DNA from: Rhytidiadelphus loreus
Lineage: Eukaryota; Streptophyta; Bryopsida; Hypnales; Hylocomiaceae
DNA: 64,000 nucleotides
Reading direction: 5' to 3'
Assembly: GCA_947034895.1 (NCBI GenBank)
Contig: OX344761.1
Location: forward strand, 74,895,839-74,959,838
The notes under the pieces are model-generated. The model did no database searches. It was not told the origin of the DNA and saw only the letters and a list, made by a program, of their open reading frames with translations. Below are positions 35,052 through 48,694 of this stretch, piece by piece. Position numbers and translations under genes: made by a program. Numbering within the stretch: position 1 is the stretch's first letter; every line of letters starts with the position of its first letter.

Positions 35052-37332
35052 ATGGCAATGGAGATATTGCAGCGAGCTCCGGGCGTGCTGCTGGGAAAGA
35101 GCGATTTCGCATCCGGAGGGCTTGGTGACCCATCATCGTCTTCGACTTCGTCGTCGTGTTCAGGGTCGAGAAGGGGATCATTGCTTGTGAGAAGTGAATC
35201 TCGGAGGTTAGTATGGCACCACGTTGCTGAAACAGAGAGAGGGCGAGAGCGCGCATCTCGGTCCGTGACCACGCGAGCTTCGCTGCTGCGTGGATTGGGA
35301 GGCTTGCTCAAGGAAGGCTACGTGCTGCGCAACCATGGAATTGTGGACGAGCATACGGCGGTGGAAAGCACGGGTGATGTCATCGAGAAGCTGAAGAGGG
35401 GATTCAAGAATTTCAAGAAAACGGAATACAAGTGTGTACCTGTGTCCTCTCCTATGATCCCATTTGTGTTGAATTTTCCGTGTTGGTGGGCATACCACCA
35501 TTAGAGATGATGGTGATGGAGTGTACTAATTTGATGATTCTTTTTGCGCAGTCAGAAGCCAGATCTGTATGCCAAGCTGGCGGAAGGGCAAGAGCCGAAG
35601 GTACGTTGAAATGGGTTCATATTTTTGAAATTGGATGTGTTCTGTGTTTTTCATTAAGAGTGCACAAAGCCACGTGCATTTTTTTCTGCCTTGTTATCCC
35701 GTTCCACTTGTATATCCCGTTTCAATATTACATTCACTGTGCTTCTAATATGGTAATTGAAGCTGGATGGGGTAGACGGCCATCCACCCCCTTTCAGAAT
35801 ATCTTTGATGATAACTTTTGTGCAAAAATCGCTTGATAAAATTTTATGCTTTATGCGCATTTATGAATAGTCATGTGCACTTTCGAAAAGCTGACAAGTT
35901 ATTATTAAATTGTCATAAGCTGCTGTATAAATTGCATTGATTGGTATGTAGGTAATGATGATCACATGCGCAGACTCTCGGGTGTGTCCTACAATGCTCC
36001 ACGGCCTGGAGGCTGGCGAAGCGTTCATAGTCCGAAATGTTGCGAATTTGGTTCCCCCTTGCGGAGGATCTGTAAGTGATGTTCCAACCTGTACACTGGT
36101 TTAAATACAAGATTGGTTTCGATAAGATTTGATGCTATTTTTCTCTTGGTGGGTTTTGTTCCTGCATGTGGGATGACTTGACTCGAATCAATGTGTGCAG
36201 GGTGAGCATCATGGTACAAGCGCTGCTATTGAGTTTGCTGTAACTGTTCTTCAGGTATGTGGACAGGAGAATGTGGTGGTTTAACTTATTCCCTCCTTGT
36301 CCTTTTAGGTATCGACTCTTTTGAAGATGCCATGCCTGGAATCTGTCGTTAATATTAGGAATCTAGTGTTTGCTTGTTTGCTTCCTCGACACATTTGTGT
36401 ACTGGAAGAGTTTTAGATTCACACCTTTCCTCCTTGTGCAGGTGGATCGTATTGTGGTCATGGGACATAGCAATTGTGGAGGTATAAGAGCGCTAATGAC
36501 GCGAGATGTCTATTCAGGGTATTTATCCACCACTTCTTTGCGATTCGATCCTTAAACCCGGTACTGTCTAATACCGACCACATGCCAATTGTGAATTAAT
36601 CTTGATTTCAAAGTATGTGGCCAATTTAGTAGTCACTGCAGATCGCATTTTGGTTCTGTTCTCATGTTTTGTTTATGTTGCAGTGACTTCGTAGGAAGCT
36701 GGGTTAGAATCGGACTTCCTGCCAAGAAGAAAGCTCTTTCATTGATGGCAGGGAAGCCGTTTGATGAACAATGCAAGTTCTGTGAGCAGGTATGGTTCTT
36801 CTCTCCACCTACTTTCTTATCATCACATGATGTCGGGTCAGTATCTAGAATGAGAGCACCTACCTAACAGATGCTTTATTCATCAAGAGATTATCTACCT
36901 TGGTGAGCAGTATAGAGACGCTTCGAGCTTATCTGTCTTGTACAGGCCCTCTTGTGAGAGTACCTTTTTGAAATGAGTTTTATGTGCGTACTTTCAAACC
37001 TAGAATCAGCAACGAAATTGAGACGAATATGTCTTGAGGACCTCCAAGTTCACAAGTAGATCTGAGAACCCGACAGCACAAGGTGCAGTAGTTACAAGCA
37101 ATGCTCTGGCATCTGGCTTGAAATTTGAGAGGTTCAGGGTCTTCTAACATTTTCATCATATGAAATGCAGGAAGCGGTGAATGTTTCTCTCGCTAATTTG
37201 TTGACCTTTCCTTTCATTGAAGAGCGTGTCAAGGCTGGGAAATTGCACATTTATGGTATGCATTATGATTTTATCGAAGGGCAGTTGACGAGCTGGGAAA
37301 TTGAGCATGAAGAGGTTCCCGTAAGTGTATAG
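35052..37332 (+). CDS. Beta carbonic anhydrase
   Basis: It reversibly hydrates CO2 to bicarbonate. Seven coding exons: 35052-35431, 35552-35600, 35952-36071, 36201-36254, 36442-36518, 36684-36789, 37171-37332. All introns are GT-AG and the exons join to 315 residues. The zinc and active-site motifs of the beta class are complete: CADSR (C149, D151, R153) and GHSNCGG (H210, C213). The N-terminal 70 or so residues are Ser/Arg-rich and lack the catalytic fold, which suggests an organellar transit peptide. It looks closest to the plant BCA5/BCA6 type. I chose the ATG at 35052; an in-frame ATG at 34929 would add 41 residues. The last codons (VPVSV, stop) run through a GTAAGT, so a further spliced exon could replace the final residues. 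Confidence 0.93.
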
Positions 37333-38360
37333 TAGTAGTATTGTGGAAGGAGGGTGATTCCTTTCACTTTCAATGACAATTAAGGTACCTACAGCTCTTT
37401 TTGAACACTATAAAGGTCTCCTGACCTAATTCCGATACATCAGAGAGCCTTGTTCATTTGGATTCCTAAACTCTCATACCGCTTTTTCTGTGTTGCAATT
37501 AGATCAGTGTTACAGTTAGGTACTTCTACGTTAGCAGTTATCACAATCTCTACAATTGCTTGTTCGAGTATACTTGTCAACTGTTCCCTCTTTTTACCTG
37601 CTTATATGTACAGTACAGTAAGCGGGATTGCACTGGAGAGATGCACTGTTGAGGTACACTCCGTTAGCTATTCCATAAGTCCCATATATACTGCAGGCTC
37701 GGTCAATGTACTCCCCAATTATATCTATACTAATACAGTGCTCTGTGGAATCCCTGGAGATCAAGCGTTGATCAGGGGCCATCAGTAAAACTTTGTCATT
37801 GAAGGTATTACCGGCAGTGTCAATCATTAATAGAACTGTATCCACTGTTGCCGAACCTTCGGAGTCAAACATGCAAGCAATGACCCTTTATTTGTATAAA
37901 AAAAAAAAAAAAAAAACAAGCGAGCAATGTCTGTCAATAAGTTTACTGCAAACAGTGCAAAGACCACCACTTCAGCAGAGTAACTGTACCGTGCTTTTTC
38001 TTCATGTTTTTTCATGTTTTCAGGGGAACAGCATTGACTACCGGTATTTGAAAACCGAAAATTGAAAAACTGATAGCAGCCTATGCAGATCAGTGTTTTC
38101 AAAATTTGGGAGCAGAATTTCTTGGGCTATGAATAATTATTCTGGCAACAAAAACGTTTTGTAAGGAAGTTTTGCTCGTATGTGAATTATTGATAAGATT
38201 GTGGCAGTACGGTACCCAAGTTTTGTACTCAATTTTTCTTCAATCATAAGCCTGTTCGTCACACAACAAACCAGTAGCTGAACCTTTTATACGGGTGTAA
38301 CCTTTCAACACTCGACAAGCTGTTAGTAGAGGATTATTATTGGAAACCCTCACCCAATCA
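37333..38360. other. Downstream flank of the carbonic anhydrase gene
   Basis: This probably holds the 3' UTR. A pure A run of about 20 lies at 37898-37917. Open frames of about 90 to 112 codons on both strands have no recognisable domain. Confidence 0.4.
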
Positions 38361-38857
38361 CAATTCACATCAATTTCTTTCCACCAACAAACTTAACCCT
38401 TGAACGCTGGGCCGGTCACCGTTTAACCCTTAAACGTCGAAGGGGGGACCCTCGAAATCTTCCTTTTCTATTACCGTGTGAATCATTGACCTCCAGAATT
38501 GCAAAATTAGTCATTGGAAGTCAAACTATTGTAGAAGATCTTCCTTTTCCAAAACAAATTTAGAGGATGAATAGTTGCACTTCTGTCCTATACAATTTGA
38601 TTCCTTGTCATCCATCGGATACAAAATGTCCACCTCGACGTTCAAGGGTTAAATCATCTATTTTGTCACTGTGTGAATTGTTGGCTTAACAAAATGAAAA
38701 AGTTCTCATTGGCACTCTGTAGATGATCTTCCCTTTCCACACAAATTTGGGAGTATGACTCATAGTTGCACTTTTGTACTACACGGAGAGATTCTTTGTC
38801 ATCCATTGGATGCCAAACGTCCTGACTTCACAATCAATTTTTTTTCCACCAACAAAT
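38360..38857. repeat. Two diverged tandem copies, about 210-240 bp each
   Basis: Blocks in the first copy recur in order in the second: GTGTGAATCATTGAC and GTGTGAATTGTTGGC, 'TAGATGATCTTCC'-like words, ATAGTTGCACTT, TTGTCATCCAT. Both are preceded by text close to CCACCAACAAA. Confidence 0.65.
38422..38653. mobile_element. MITE with TTTAACCCTT termini
   Basis: The left end is TTTAACCCTTAAACGTCGA. The right end (reverse complement) is TTTAACCCTTGAACGTCGA. It is 232 bp with no coding sequence. Size and ends resemble 10743-10970. It overlaps the first unit of the local tandem duplication. Confidence 0.65.
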
Positions 38858-41800
38858 TTAATCCCAAAAAAGTTTTCGATGTTTTTAGGCCCAAAATTGC
38901 TTTGAAGTCCTCAAGCCCAAAGCAAGGCTAAAATCATCATATATATTTATTCATTAACAAATCCACAAATTCAATTGTAGGATCCTTTAGTTTACTTCTT
39001 AGAGTTTACCCTCCTAAAATTTCAAAATAAGAAACCTTACCTATTGCAAGATCAAGCCACTTGAATTTGAAAAAGAAGCATTTCCAATTCTTCCCAAATA
39101 GTTAGATTTCATCTTTCAAATTTTTTACACAAAAAAGTGTAGATCCTACAACTTTTTACTTCCTATAATATATTGAAGAAGTAAGTTGGAAATATCTATA
39201 AAAATTTCAAACAAAATAATTTCATATTCATACTTGAAAAAAATAGCAAGTAGAAAGAAGTAGAGTATGATTTAAAATACTAAATTGCTAAGACTTTAGT
39301 TATGGAATTGAAAAATATCAATTCCAATGGTTGTAATGTTGTAATAAACAATCTACATCCAATGTTTGTTTTTTTCAAAAACATTAAAAATTGAGTTAAA
39401 TAAAGGGCTTCAAAGTTTATCATAGAGTAGAGATTCCATAGCTACTTGCAAACTAAAACTCCTCATAAATTTCATCTCATTAGTCAAAATGAAATGATTC
39501 AAAGCTTTCCATGTATATTTAAATCTAGAAAACCAGTTTCAAATTTTTATTTTTTTAAAAGTGATTTTTAAAGAATTTTTTTGAGCTACCCAGGTTGCCC
39601 GCCGAATATATCATACAATAACTTTTTAACCATGTAATCAAAAGTTATGAAAATTGTTGTACCTTAGAGCTACCCTTTGGGCAGATGTTGTGTGAAAATT
39701 TCAAAGAAGAAAAATAAAAATTTTGCTAGTAGTAAGCTACCTAAAATCTCTATGTTGCCAAAATATACCGTTTGGTTCTTTAGGGGTTAACCTTGAAATG
39801 CTTGAGAGGATGTTTTCTGTTCTTTAGATGATTTCAGGGAGGCCTCTAGGATGGAAAAAAAAAGTCTTTTCATCCAAATATTTTTCCCCTCGAACTCATT
39901 TTCAAAGTATGATGTTGAGTGTACCCTCCTAGTGATATTTTTTATGACTTTCATACATAAGAAAATGACAAATCTATTGTTCACTGCTTATTAATAATGT
40001 ATTTGACAACTTTTGCTCCTTTCTCTTTATTTGAATTTTAGCCATAGAAATTATATTTTTTGGATTTGAGTTAATTACTAAAATGAATCTTATCAATCTT
40101 AGTTTCTATTCTAATTTGAAAATTTGATAGAATCCTAAAATGAAATATTTTATTGCAACTTAAAATTTAGGCATATAACTATGGAGTGTTGATTTTCTAA
40201 TTTTAGAATGTCACAATAAAAAAATGTACCATAATGTTCTACACTATTATCTAAACTTAAGTCATAGTCCCATCTTTTCAAGGTTAATTCCCTAGCTTTT
40301 CTTCCTTTGATCTTTGTAGATTCTCTATGCTCACACTTATTCATTATTTGCACATGTTGCTATTTTGAAGAGCATTGCACCTCCTTTCTTGTAGAAAAAA
40401 TAACAAGAGAAAATAAATATTAGCTTCATATGGGTTCTTTTAAAAAAGTTCATATAGACAATTGTTGTTAAAAATTTGGTATGTTTGATTGAGATTGCAT
40501 AAGAATACAATGTTGTAAGAATTGCATAAGAATTGAATAAAATTCCATGTGGAAATCTATGGAAATTTACAAGATGTTTCATATTTGTATGGAGAAAAAG
40601 GGTCTAAATGTATCATAATATTCGACTAAACAACAATTATCATGTATCATGTTCATAATATGAAAAAGATTGAAGATACATTTCTAAACATCACATGCAA
40701 TTCTATATGCAACAAAGGCTAGCTCATGTCTATGTCTAAAACATTGTGTAACTAGACAAATGTTGCAATGTCTATATGACAATCTGGATGAACACAAAAC
40801 AAAACACATTGCTTTGAAAGTTTAAAATTTATAGAGTTGAATGCAAATGGGACATGTCTTAATTTTCAAAGGTTTTTACATCCAAAATCTAAATGCCCTT
40901 TCTCAAATTTAATCATATCTTTTAAGATATTTGTTAAATTCAATTTGATTTAATCCCTAAAGAATTCATTTAAGAAAAAGAATTCCATAGATTTCCATAT
41001 GAAATTTTATTCAATTCTTATGCAACTCCATGGAAAAAGGATATGAATCAATTCTTATGCAATTCTATTGTTATCCTTTATTTCAATAGATTTCCAAGAA
41101 CATTGATTTTTAGAGAACTCGTGTAGACTCTATTAACTGTATAGCTTGGAATATTTGCATGAAGTTTTTAGGGGGATGCTAGTCATCCTAAAATACGCAT
41201 GAAGCTTTGTTTCATGTTATTTTGATAAAAATTGCAAAAGTTAGAGTTTTTAAATTTCCACATCAAACTAAGGAACAAAAATCTTAGCTCCAAAATATAT
41301 TAATTAATTTTGTTGGATTTCAAAAATTAATATCTACCTCGATATCTACTCAAAAACATTTGAACCATTCAATTTCAAATAATGAAGTAGAAATTATGAG
41401 TTCAATTTTGCAATGAAGGTAAAAAAAACATATAAAGTCGTCTTTTGCATTTAAATTTGAAATTTTGAAATGAAAGAAAAAATAAAGGATATCAATGGTT
41501 TATTGGAACATTCTCACCATCAAGATAAACAATTCTCAATTTCTTGTAAAAATTATTAGCAATTAAGTTTATTCTTTCACTAAGTACTACCTTCTAATTT
41601 TATAGTTTTCTTAAAGATGAATATGAAAGTGTTTTTGGTTAAATTTTTTACATATATTCTCAATTCATTTTCTAACATATTGACTAAAATGTGAAAGTTA
41701 TGAGACATAAGCGCTTTAACTAAAAATGTTGAAAGACAAAACTTCATCTTTTGGAAGGGCTAGGAAAGCCTACATTATGAAGTTTAGATGCATTGAACTT

Positions 41801-41983
41801 GCAATGAGTGTGGATATTCATTGCAAAATTTTGGGATGAAAGTACTTGAACAAGTTAACCCAAAAGATCCTACGGTTGAATTCATTAAAAAATAAACATA
41901 GATTGAGATTTTAGCCTTGCTTTAGGAACAAGTATTTTGAAGCAATTTTGGGCCTCTAAACATGAAAGAACTTTAGGGGTTAA
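38858..41983. mobile_element. 3.1-kb element with long terminal inverted repeats, no coding
   Basis: The left end TTAATCCCAAAAAAGTT and the right end (reverse complement) TTAACCCCTAAAGTT begin inverted repeats that match for roughly 130 bases, including AGGCCCAAAATTGCTT and AAGCAAGGCTAAAATC. No transposase remnant is seen in any frame. An internal boundary at about 39790 (TTTAGGGGTTAA) suggests a second element of the same family nested in the left part. It is probably a non-autonomous DNA transposon. Confidence 0.65.
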
Positions 41984-44900
41984 GCTAAAAAAATGAAACT
42001 TAATGAATGGGATTCTACTTCATTTAAAATATCTTAGAACTTCCGATAAGTCTATGAATTATTGCAAGTTGTATGTGTGCAAGTTAAAATTTAAATTACA
42101 CAATATTGTGTACTATCCAATTGTATATTCAGTTTTTCATATTATTGCCAAAATTGAATTTTTAAAATTCCATTAATCATTCTTACCCTTACTTTTGGTA
42201 GAGTCTCAAATTATTCTAATGTATACAGTGATGGCATAAGTTTCTTTAGACATTATCAGCTAAAAAAAATATAAAGAATTTCATTAATTCACCAATGTTT
42301 TTGAAAAGAAGACTAACTTTGATAGAAAAATGTTTTTGTTCATATCAAAATACCTATCGAATATATTAAGGATTAAAAGAAAAGGCATACTCATCTATTT
42401 GACTCTTCCAATATCCGTGCAAACGTGTAGTGTATGGTATCAAAGGATCTTTGAAGGAATATTATAAAGCTTTAAAGAAGAAAAAACAATACTTATTAAA
42501 GAATTTTTCTCACTATGTACCTAGAAGATGCAAGCAAAAGTTCAAGTTGCAATTAAACCACCTACCTCTTTGTAAAAATCAAGAGGAATTGATCTCATAA
42601 ACAGAAATCTTCCCCTTTCCAATACCGTTGATCTTGAAAAATAAATAATACGGATATGGATACTCTAGGATAAGGGTACTCTGAGATATGGATATGGATA
42701 TATAAGACGAATATAAGATATGAGTATGGATAAGAAATACATACAGAAATGACATTAATGTATGTCAATTGCTCACCAAATTGATTCTAGAAAATACAAG
42801 AATAGGTGGGTGGGTGTAGTAGGGAGATTAACCAGAGGTGGAGAATTAACCAAGACCAATGGAGGGAGGGTAACAAAATAAGAAATCATATTAAATGAAT
42901 TGTATGAAAACTAATTGTCTCATTATATACCCAAAAGATGCAAATATCTTCTAGGTGTTAACATAATATATATGAACTAGAAAAATGTTGTTCATTGCAA
43001 CATATTTAATGAGAAGGAATTGCAAGTTAATTGGAGAGACTTGCAATTAACTATCTGCTTAACTCCAAGAATCCCATTGGCCATATGGGGGCCAAAATGC
43101 AACTTTGGGTAGACTCATATAGTCTCAATATTCATTGTAATTTTATGATTTTTTTTGTGAAGCTAGAAAAACACATAAGCTACCTAGGAATATAATTTTT
43201 ATTTCAATTGGTACTTGGGAAAAAAGTTATGGCACAATAAGCCAAAAACGGAGGTCAAGAGTAGTATATATTAAAAAAAAAGTCAAAATATATATTTTTT
43301 AAATTCCAAAAATACTATATTCTTGTCTACATGTGAATCTTTTATTCATTATATTTGGAATAGTGACGAGAAAGTTATGGACAATCTTGTTTTGGAGGCA
43401 ATCTGAGCATATTTTTCAAAAAATAACTTATAGAATTCGTCTTTTAATGCAATTTTCAAATTTTTTCAAAAAAAATTGTTTTGTAGGTTTAAGTATACTT
43501 GTTAGAACAATCTCACCATTGGGATTATTGTATTTCATTTCCAACTTAGATGTATTAACAATCTAGTTTTTCTTTCATTTTTAAACCTCCTTCTACCTAA
43601 GAATTTTTTAAAGAATGAAAATCAAGTTTGTCTTGTTTCAAATTGTTTTCCTAGACTTTTAATTTAATTCTTCAACATAATTTTTTTTAATTCAAAGTGT
43701 GCAATGCAAAATTTCCAAAAATTTCCAAAAATGGTGGTCAAAGTCATGTGAAATTGTAGGACAAAGATCAAAATTTATTTATTTTTCAACTTTAAATGCC
43801 AATATCTTCCAATTTTTAAAGTCAAACTTCATGAAATTCTTACCACATGATTTGAGACAAGTCAAGTACAAGATCCTATGCCCGATCCTATGGTTCAATT
43901 CTAAGAAAGTTATTTTTTCTATTTTCTTGGGTGAATGGAACAAAAATAGTAGTTTTGAGTGTTCTTTGACAGAAAATGGTCTTAGAACTTTAGGTTAACC
44001 TAAGTTCAAATCCAATTGAGTCTATTCTTAGTACTAAACTGACTTGGCTGTTAACATATCTAAAAATTGAATGAGCAATCTATAGTAGAAGTCCTTGTTG
44101 AAGTCATTCTTAACCAAATTTTATATATTGTTTAAATCCATCAATTGAAAATAAAAATTTACTTCCAAAATTCACCTCTCTTATCTTTAAAAACTAAGTA
44201 ATGACTCATAAATTGTAAAATGTAGCAACTAGACATTAAATTTGACATCCTTCAACATTAGAAATCAATGTACCATCCAAAATTCTGGAAATTTTGATAG
44301 TTTTTAGTTTTGTTTGTTTGTTACTATATTTGTCTTCTTCAATTGCATGATTCTATTTATTTTCTTGTATGCTTCATTCTACTCTATTCCACTACTAAAT
44401 AATTACATAATCTAGCGAGATGTATTCTATCCTACTCAAGACATCATTTGTAGATCACTATCCTTAATGGTCTTCTCAACTTTGCCATTTTGAAATTAAT
44501 TTCCAAAATATTACTAATTTCTAAATTTGTTTCTTCTCTATCTGAGAATGATTTATAAGTATTTTCAATATTTCTCTAAATGTTGGTCGAGAGATAAAAA
44601 ATTTCAAACAACATCATTTCAATGACTTTCAAATCCAATCATCAATATATTCTAGTAACTTTGGTCTCTGTCCCTTAAGTACAAGATCATAGTCATTCTA
44701 CAAATGAGCTTGAAATGGAAGTTTGCATGTCAAGAACTCAAGATCTCATAGCAAGTCATTTCATAACTGTGAAGGGGTTCTAAGAAACCTTGTCTCCACA
44801 ACTCCAATGGAACATTCAAAGTTTGCTATGTAACAAGTCTGATTCCTTGAGATTAGCACATTTGACCATTCCACTCTATTTGTACTTCAAAAACTATGCT

Positions 44901-47453
44901 TGTCCACCCTCTTCAAACTTCTTACCCATCACCAATTTATCATATCTCCCTTCACCTTCACCAAAAGTCATGAAGAAAGTAACCCATGTGGAATGCCTTT
45001 GCAAAGTCTATGTTGTTCACTTTTGCCACTTCATTGTCAAAACCAATCTCTACCATTTGGGTCCAATGACTCTTGGACTTTTCAATATTACCTTCCTCAA
45101 GACAGTTGACAAAGCTTCCACCCTCCATATGCTCCACGGAGCTCTCACAAAGGTCACAAAAGACTGGCGGAGAAATAGTAGTGATATCATGCTTGATTTC
45201 AATATATTGCAAATGCTTGAATCACTTGAGTCACTTGATTCATCCATTGCACAATAATAAGAGCCTTAGGACAATTCTTTCAACAACAATAGCATCTAGA
45301 TCTACGTTCACTTGGAATTTGAAGTTGCTTGTAAATGCCCACATCCTTAAAACTCATTGGTTTCATCTTTCACTATGCCCACAATGTACAAATTTTAGGC
45401 TTCAAGAAAACTGCACTAACAAGAACTTAGATTGAGAGATGTTTTGCAACTTTTGTGAAACATAGTACCAATGGTGGAAATGATCCAAAATTAATATATC
45501 CGAACCCACTTTATGTACAAGTGCAAATCAAGAGAGTTTATATATATAGCGATTGAAACATCCAACAAAAATGAAGTCCAAAACACAAAGACTAGGAGAT
45601 GGTTCAAATCGTTATACAAACCCCAAGTTCAAGTTAGAATTCTTGCAACAAGTAGATGGGAGATAAATCTGAGGCAAGCTATGGGGATCCCACCCACCTA
45701 CCCACCCACAATTCAAAGAAAGAGAATCTCGGAACAAGTGCACGTTCAACAATCCTAGAGATAAACTTGAAATTTGGTATTGTACCTGGAAATGTAAGTT
45801 GTGCTCCAAATCTCCTCCACATACACTCCAATTGCCTAGCACATAAAGCAACCACCAATCACCCAACTTATTGACAACCTTCAAACAACACTGTAAAATC
45901 CATGATAGAAGCAGGTCGCATCATTAATTTGGCACTTTGAATTCCACCAAATCCCATACACCAAACAAAAGAGTTCCTAGTAATGATAAGCTCCTATTAA
46001 TTGTGAATACAAGCACTCAAATGTGTATGGACAAGAGAGTAGTAGCTTCATAGAGGTCCAACCCACATTATAGATGACCAAGCATGTGCTTCTCAATACG
46101 TTCTCCACGTGGTAACTAGTGATAGGGAATCCCCAAAGTCAACATAACATTTTACAATAGAAATTCTTTTAGTACACCCTCCATAAGTCAATAATCTTCT
46201 ATAAAGCAAAAGGTTTGAGTAGTCCCAAACTTGGGAAAAAAATAAGTAGTAGCACTAAATGAAAGCTAGCCAAGCAAATTGTGGTGAACCTACACCATGT
46301 CTAAAAAAATTAAAATATCCTTTTCAACAAGCTTCTTAGCCTCAAGATGTGGCACATGTATTGATGTGGTACCTTCTTATATAGCGTGGACCCTCTCTAA
46401 TGCAATGAACCTCTTTCACCCCAAAGTGACAAAGAGGACAGAAAGTGTCCTCAGACAGTTTAAGGTCCAGTTCAAAGTGCTGTAACTTTTGCATCCAAGG
46501 TCCAAATTCAATAAAATTTGTTGGTAATGTTGCGTTCTCCCTTCTAATTTGTATGGTAAAAATTCAGATCAATCAAAGATTTATTGATTTTTTAGAAGCC
46601 AATCAAAGTTCACAACTTCAATTTGAGTTCACCAAACTGCATTTTAGGGCTTTGATTTTGGGGCCTTGTATCTCCTTCATCCAGTGCTCATTTTCAATAA
46701 AATTTGTTGTGTTTTGTTCCTATTGAAGTATAGTTATTGTGGTAAAGTTTTCATGTCAATCCAAGTTGTTTTGAATGTTTGAGACCAATTCATAGTTCAA
46801 AATCCTGCTATTTTTGGAGTACAGTGAACTTTGGCGGCTTGTTTCTTCTTCATACAAAGTTTATTTTCAATAATTCTTTTTGGAAAAATTGCGTATACTA
46901 GTCTAGTTTGTGTGGCTAAAATTTCATGTTAATCCAAGAATTAATGAGTGACTGAGATGCATTCTAGTAGTAGGAGGTTCACCTTTAGATGTGTTTTTTG
47001 CAATTTTTCTTATTGATTTTTGACATTTCAAAGCCGTTTTGTAGACACAATGAGTCGATTGAAAAAAAAAATCCACCGATGTGTTTGTGTACTAGTTTTG
47101 AATCATTTTGTAGTGTAAAGTTTTTACATTTGAGTAGGTTTAGGAATCAAATTTCACCTCCAAATGTGTTTTTGGGAAAATTTCAGCATCCATTTTCAAC
47201 ACTAAAACATTATGATCTTGCAATCTATGTGGCCAAATGACTTCAAATTTTCTACATGTCCTCTACAACATGTACACTACAAGATTGTACAATTGAGATT
47301 TGTATAACTTGAAGACATTTAGATCCATAAAGCTTCAAAAGCAATGATGTTTTTGAACCCCAGAAATTGAATGTCACTTTGGGGTTAAAGTAATTGTGTC
47401 ATGTAGGCCTAGACCTATTGGTTTAGAGAAGTTCTATTGTCACTAGAAGGAAC
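41984..47453. other. AT-rich DNA without a gene
   Basis: Nothing here can be called a gene. A region of repeated GGATATGGATA words (42640-42740) resembles 14885-14955. Open frames near 44790-45435 (up to 155 codons) have somewhat higher complexity than their surroundings. They may be a decayed retroelement, but I recognise no reverse transcriptase or integrase motif. Confidence 0.45.
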
Positions 47454-47624
47454 TTATGTCAAAATTGACGGATTTTAGTTGGACATCCAATGTAACAATC
47501 ATTGTTTCTATGTCAACAATGATGTCCACTATAACATCTTCATGTTATAGTGGATGTCATTGTTGACATAAAAACAGGGGTTGTTACATGGAATGTCTAA
47601 CAAAATTCGTCAACTTTGACACAA
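47454..47624. mobile_element. Long near-perfect hairpin element
   Basis: The 171-bp segment folds into two arms of about 83 bases with a 4-base loop (CTTC, 47538-47541). The inner 29 bp pair with two mismatches (TATGTCAACAATG... against ...CATTGTTGACATA). The outer parts pair imperfectly, for example GTCAAAATTGACGGATTTTA with the complement of AAAATTCGTCAACTTTGAC. It could be a fold-back MITE or a young hairpin RNA locus. Confidence 0.75.
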
Positions 47625-48089
47625 AAAACAAAAGAAAACACGAAATCCTTTTAGTGTGTATAAGAGCATGGCCACCTAGGAACTTAGAAGGTGGTCTCAA
47701 TAGCTTCTGGTGGCCGGGCCTTTGCAATTTTTTTCTTCCCACCATCATTCTTGGAACATCCACTTCCAAAGGGGCCACTTGAAAAATGCACCTAGCCATT
47801 GAACAATAGTGAGCCTCTTCAATGAATTAGGATGGTAGATTGCGGAAAATCTTGTTGTCAAACCTTGTTAGAGCATGGCTTCATGTAGTTGTTATGGAAG
47901 CATTAGGGGTTGCAATAAGTGGTCATGGTGGCCAACAATTGGTCTAAAAGCCGCACAAGTAGACACGTAGTTTGAAATGTAGCATAAAAGTGGAGTCACA
48001 AGTTTCCAAGTGTGATCACAACAACGGACACTAGATTGCTATGCTCCCTCTTCTTATTAGATGTGACTGCTCAATGTGCTCTAGCTTGG

Positions 48090-48330
48090 CAAATCATATA
48101 TATTAAGTGGGCTTGGGTGACTATGCTCTAACCAAACAATGGTCTTCCCTCCATGCTGAAAAAGTATTATGCATTGGAGGGACTTATTAGTTAATTCAAG
48201 GATTGGAGTTGGTTGAAGAGCCATACAAGACCATTTTATTCATTGTGTAGTCCCATTTCAAGGATGTACAAGGGACCATTGCCTAATTGCATTGAAGTTG
48301 TTGGATATGGTAACTTGGAACCATTAGGTA
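48090..48330 (+). repeat. Unclassified repeat R1, copy 3 fragment
   Basis: 'TTAATTCAAGGATTGGAGTT' and 'AAGAGCCATACAAGACCATT' match R1 copy 1 near 16480-16530 and copy 2 near 29810-29850, in the same order. Confidence 0.6.
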
Positions 48331-48694
48331 CATAATGGGTTCTTTGTGTAGGCATCTTTTGCATTGTTTGATACTAGACTCCATCTCTAAAACTTCATTG
48401 TTGTTCGTGTGCATCGGCTTGATTTGAGCATTCATCACTAAGTATTTAATGGGTGATAAAGAACCCCTCTATATAAGATAAAAGTGCAAATGATCATCCT
48501 TGGAATTTTGTGTGAAAAGTGAAGGTCTTGCACAGTATTTTGACCTCCAATGAGTGGTCTTGAATTTTTTTAAGCAAATGATTCCCATGGTACCAAAAAG
48601 GCTGATTTCCATGGTGACCAACTCATCTTTCTAAGGTTAAAAATTTAGAAAGCCTAACCTTACTAGTAGATTTGTAATATGGTTTTGTTTTTTG

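Noticed and set aside
34724..35311. 195-codon minus-strand frame
   Set aside because: Antisense to the first exon of the carbonic anhydrase gene, GC-rich shadow, no family.
44790..45257. 155-codon frame and antisense partners
   Set aside because: I looked for reverse transcriptase, RNase H and integrase motifs and found none I could defend.
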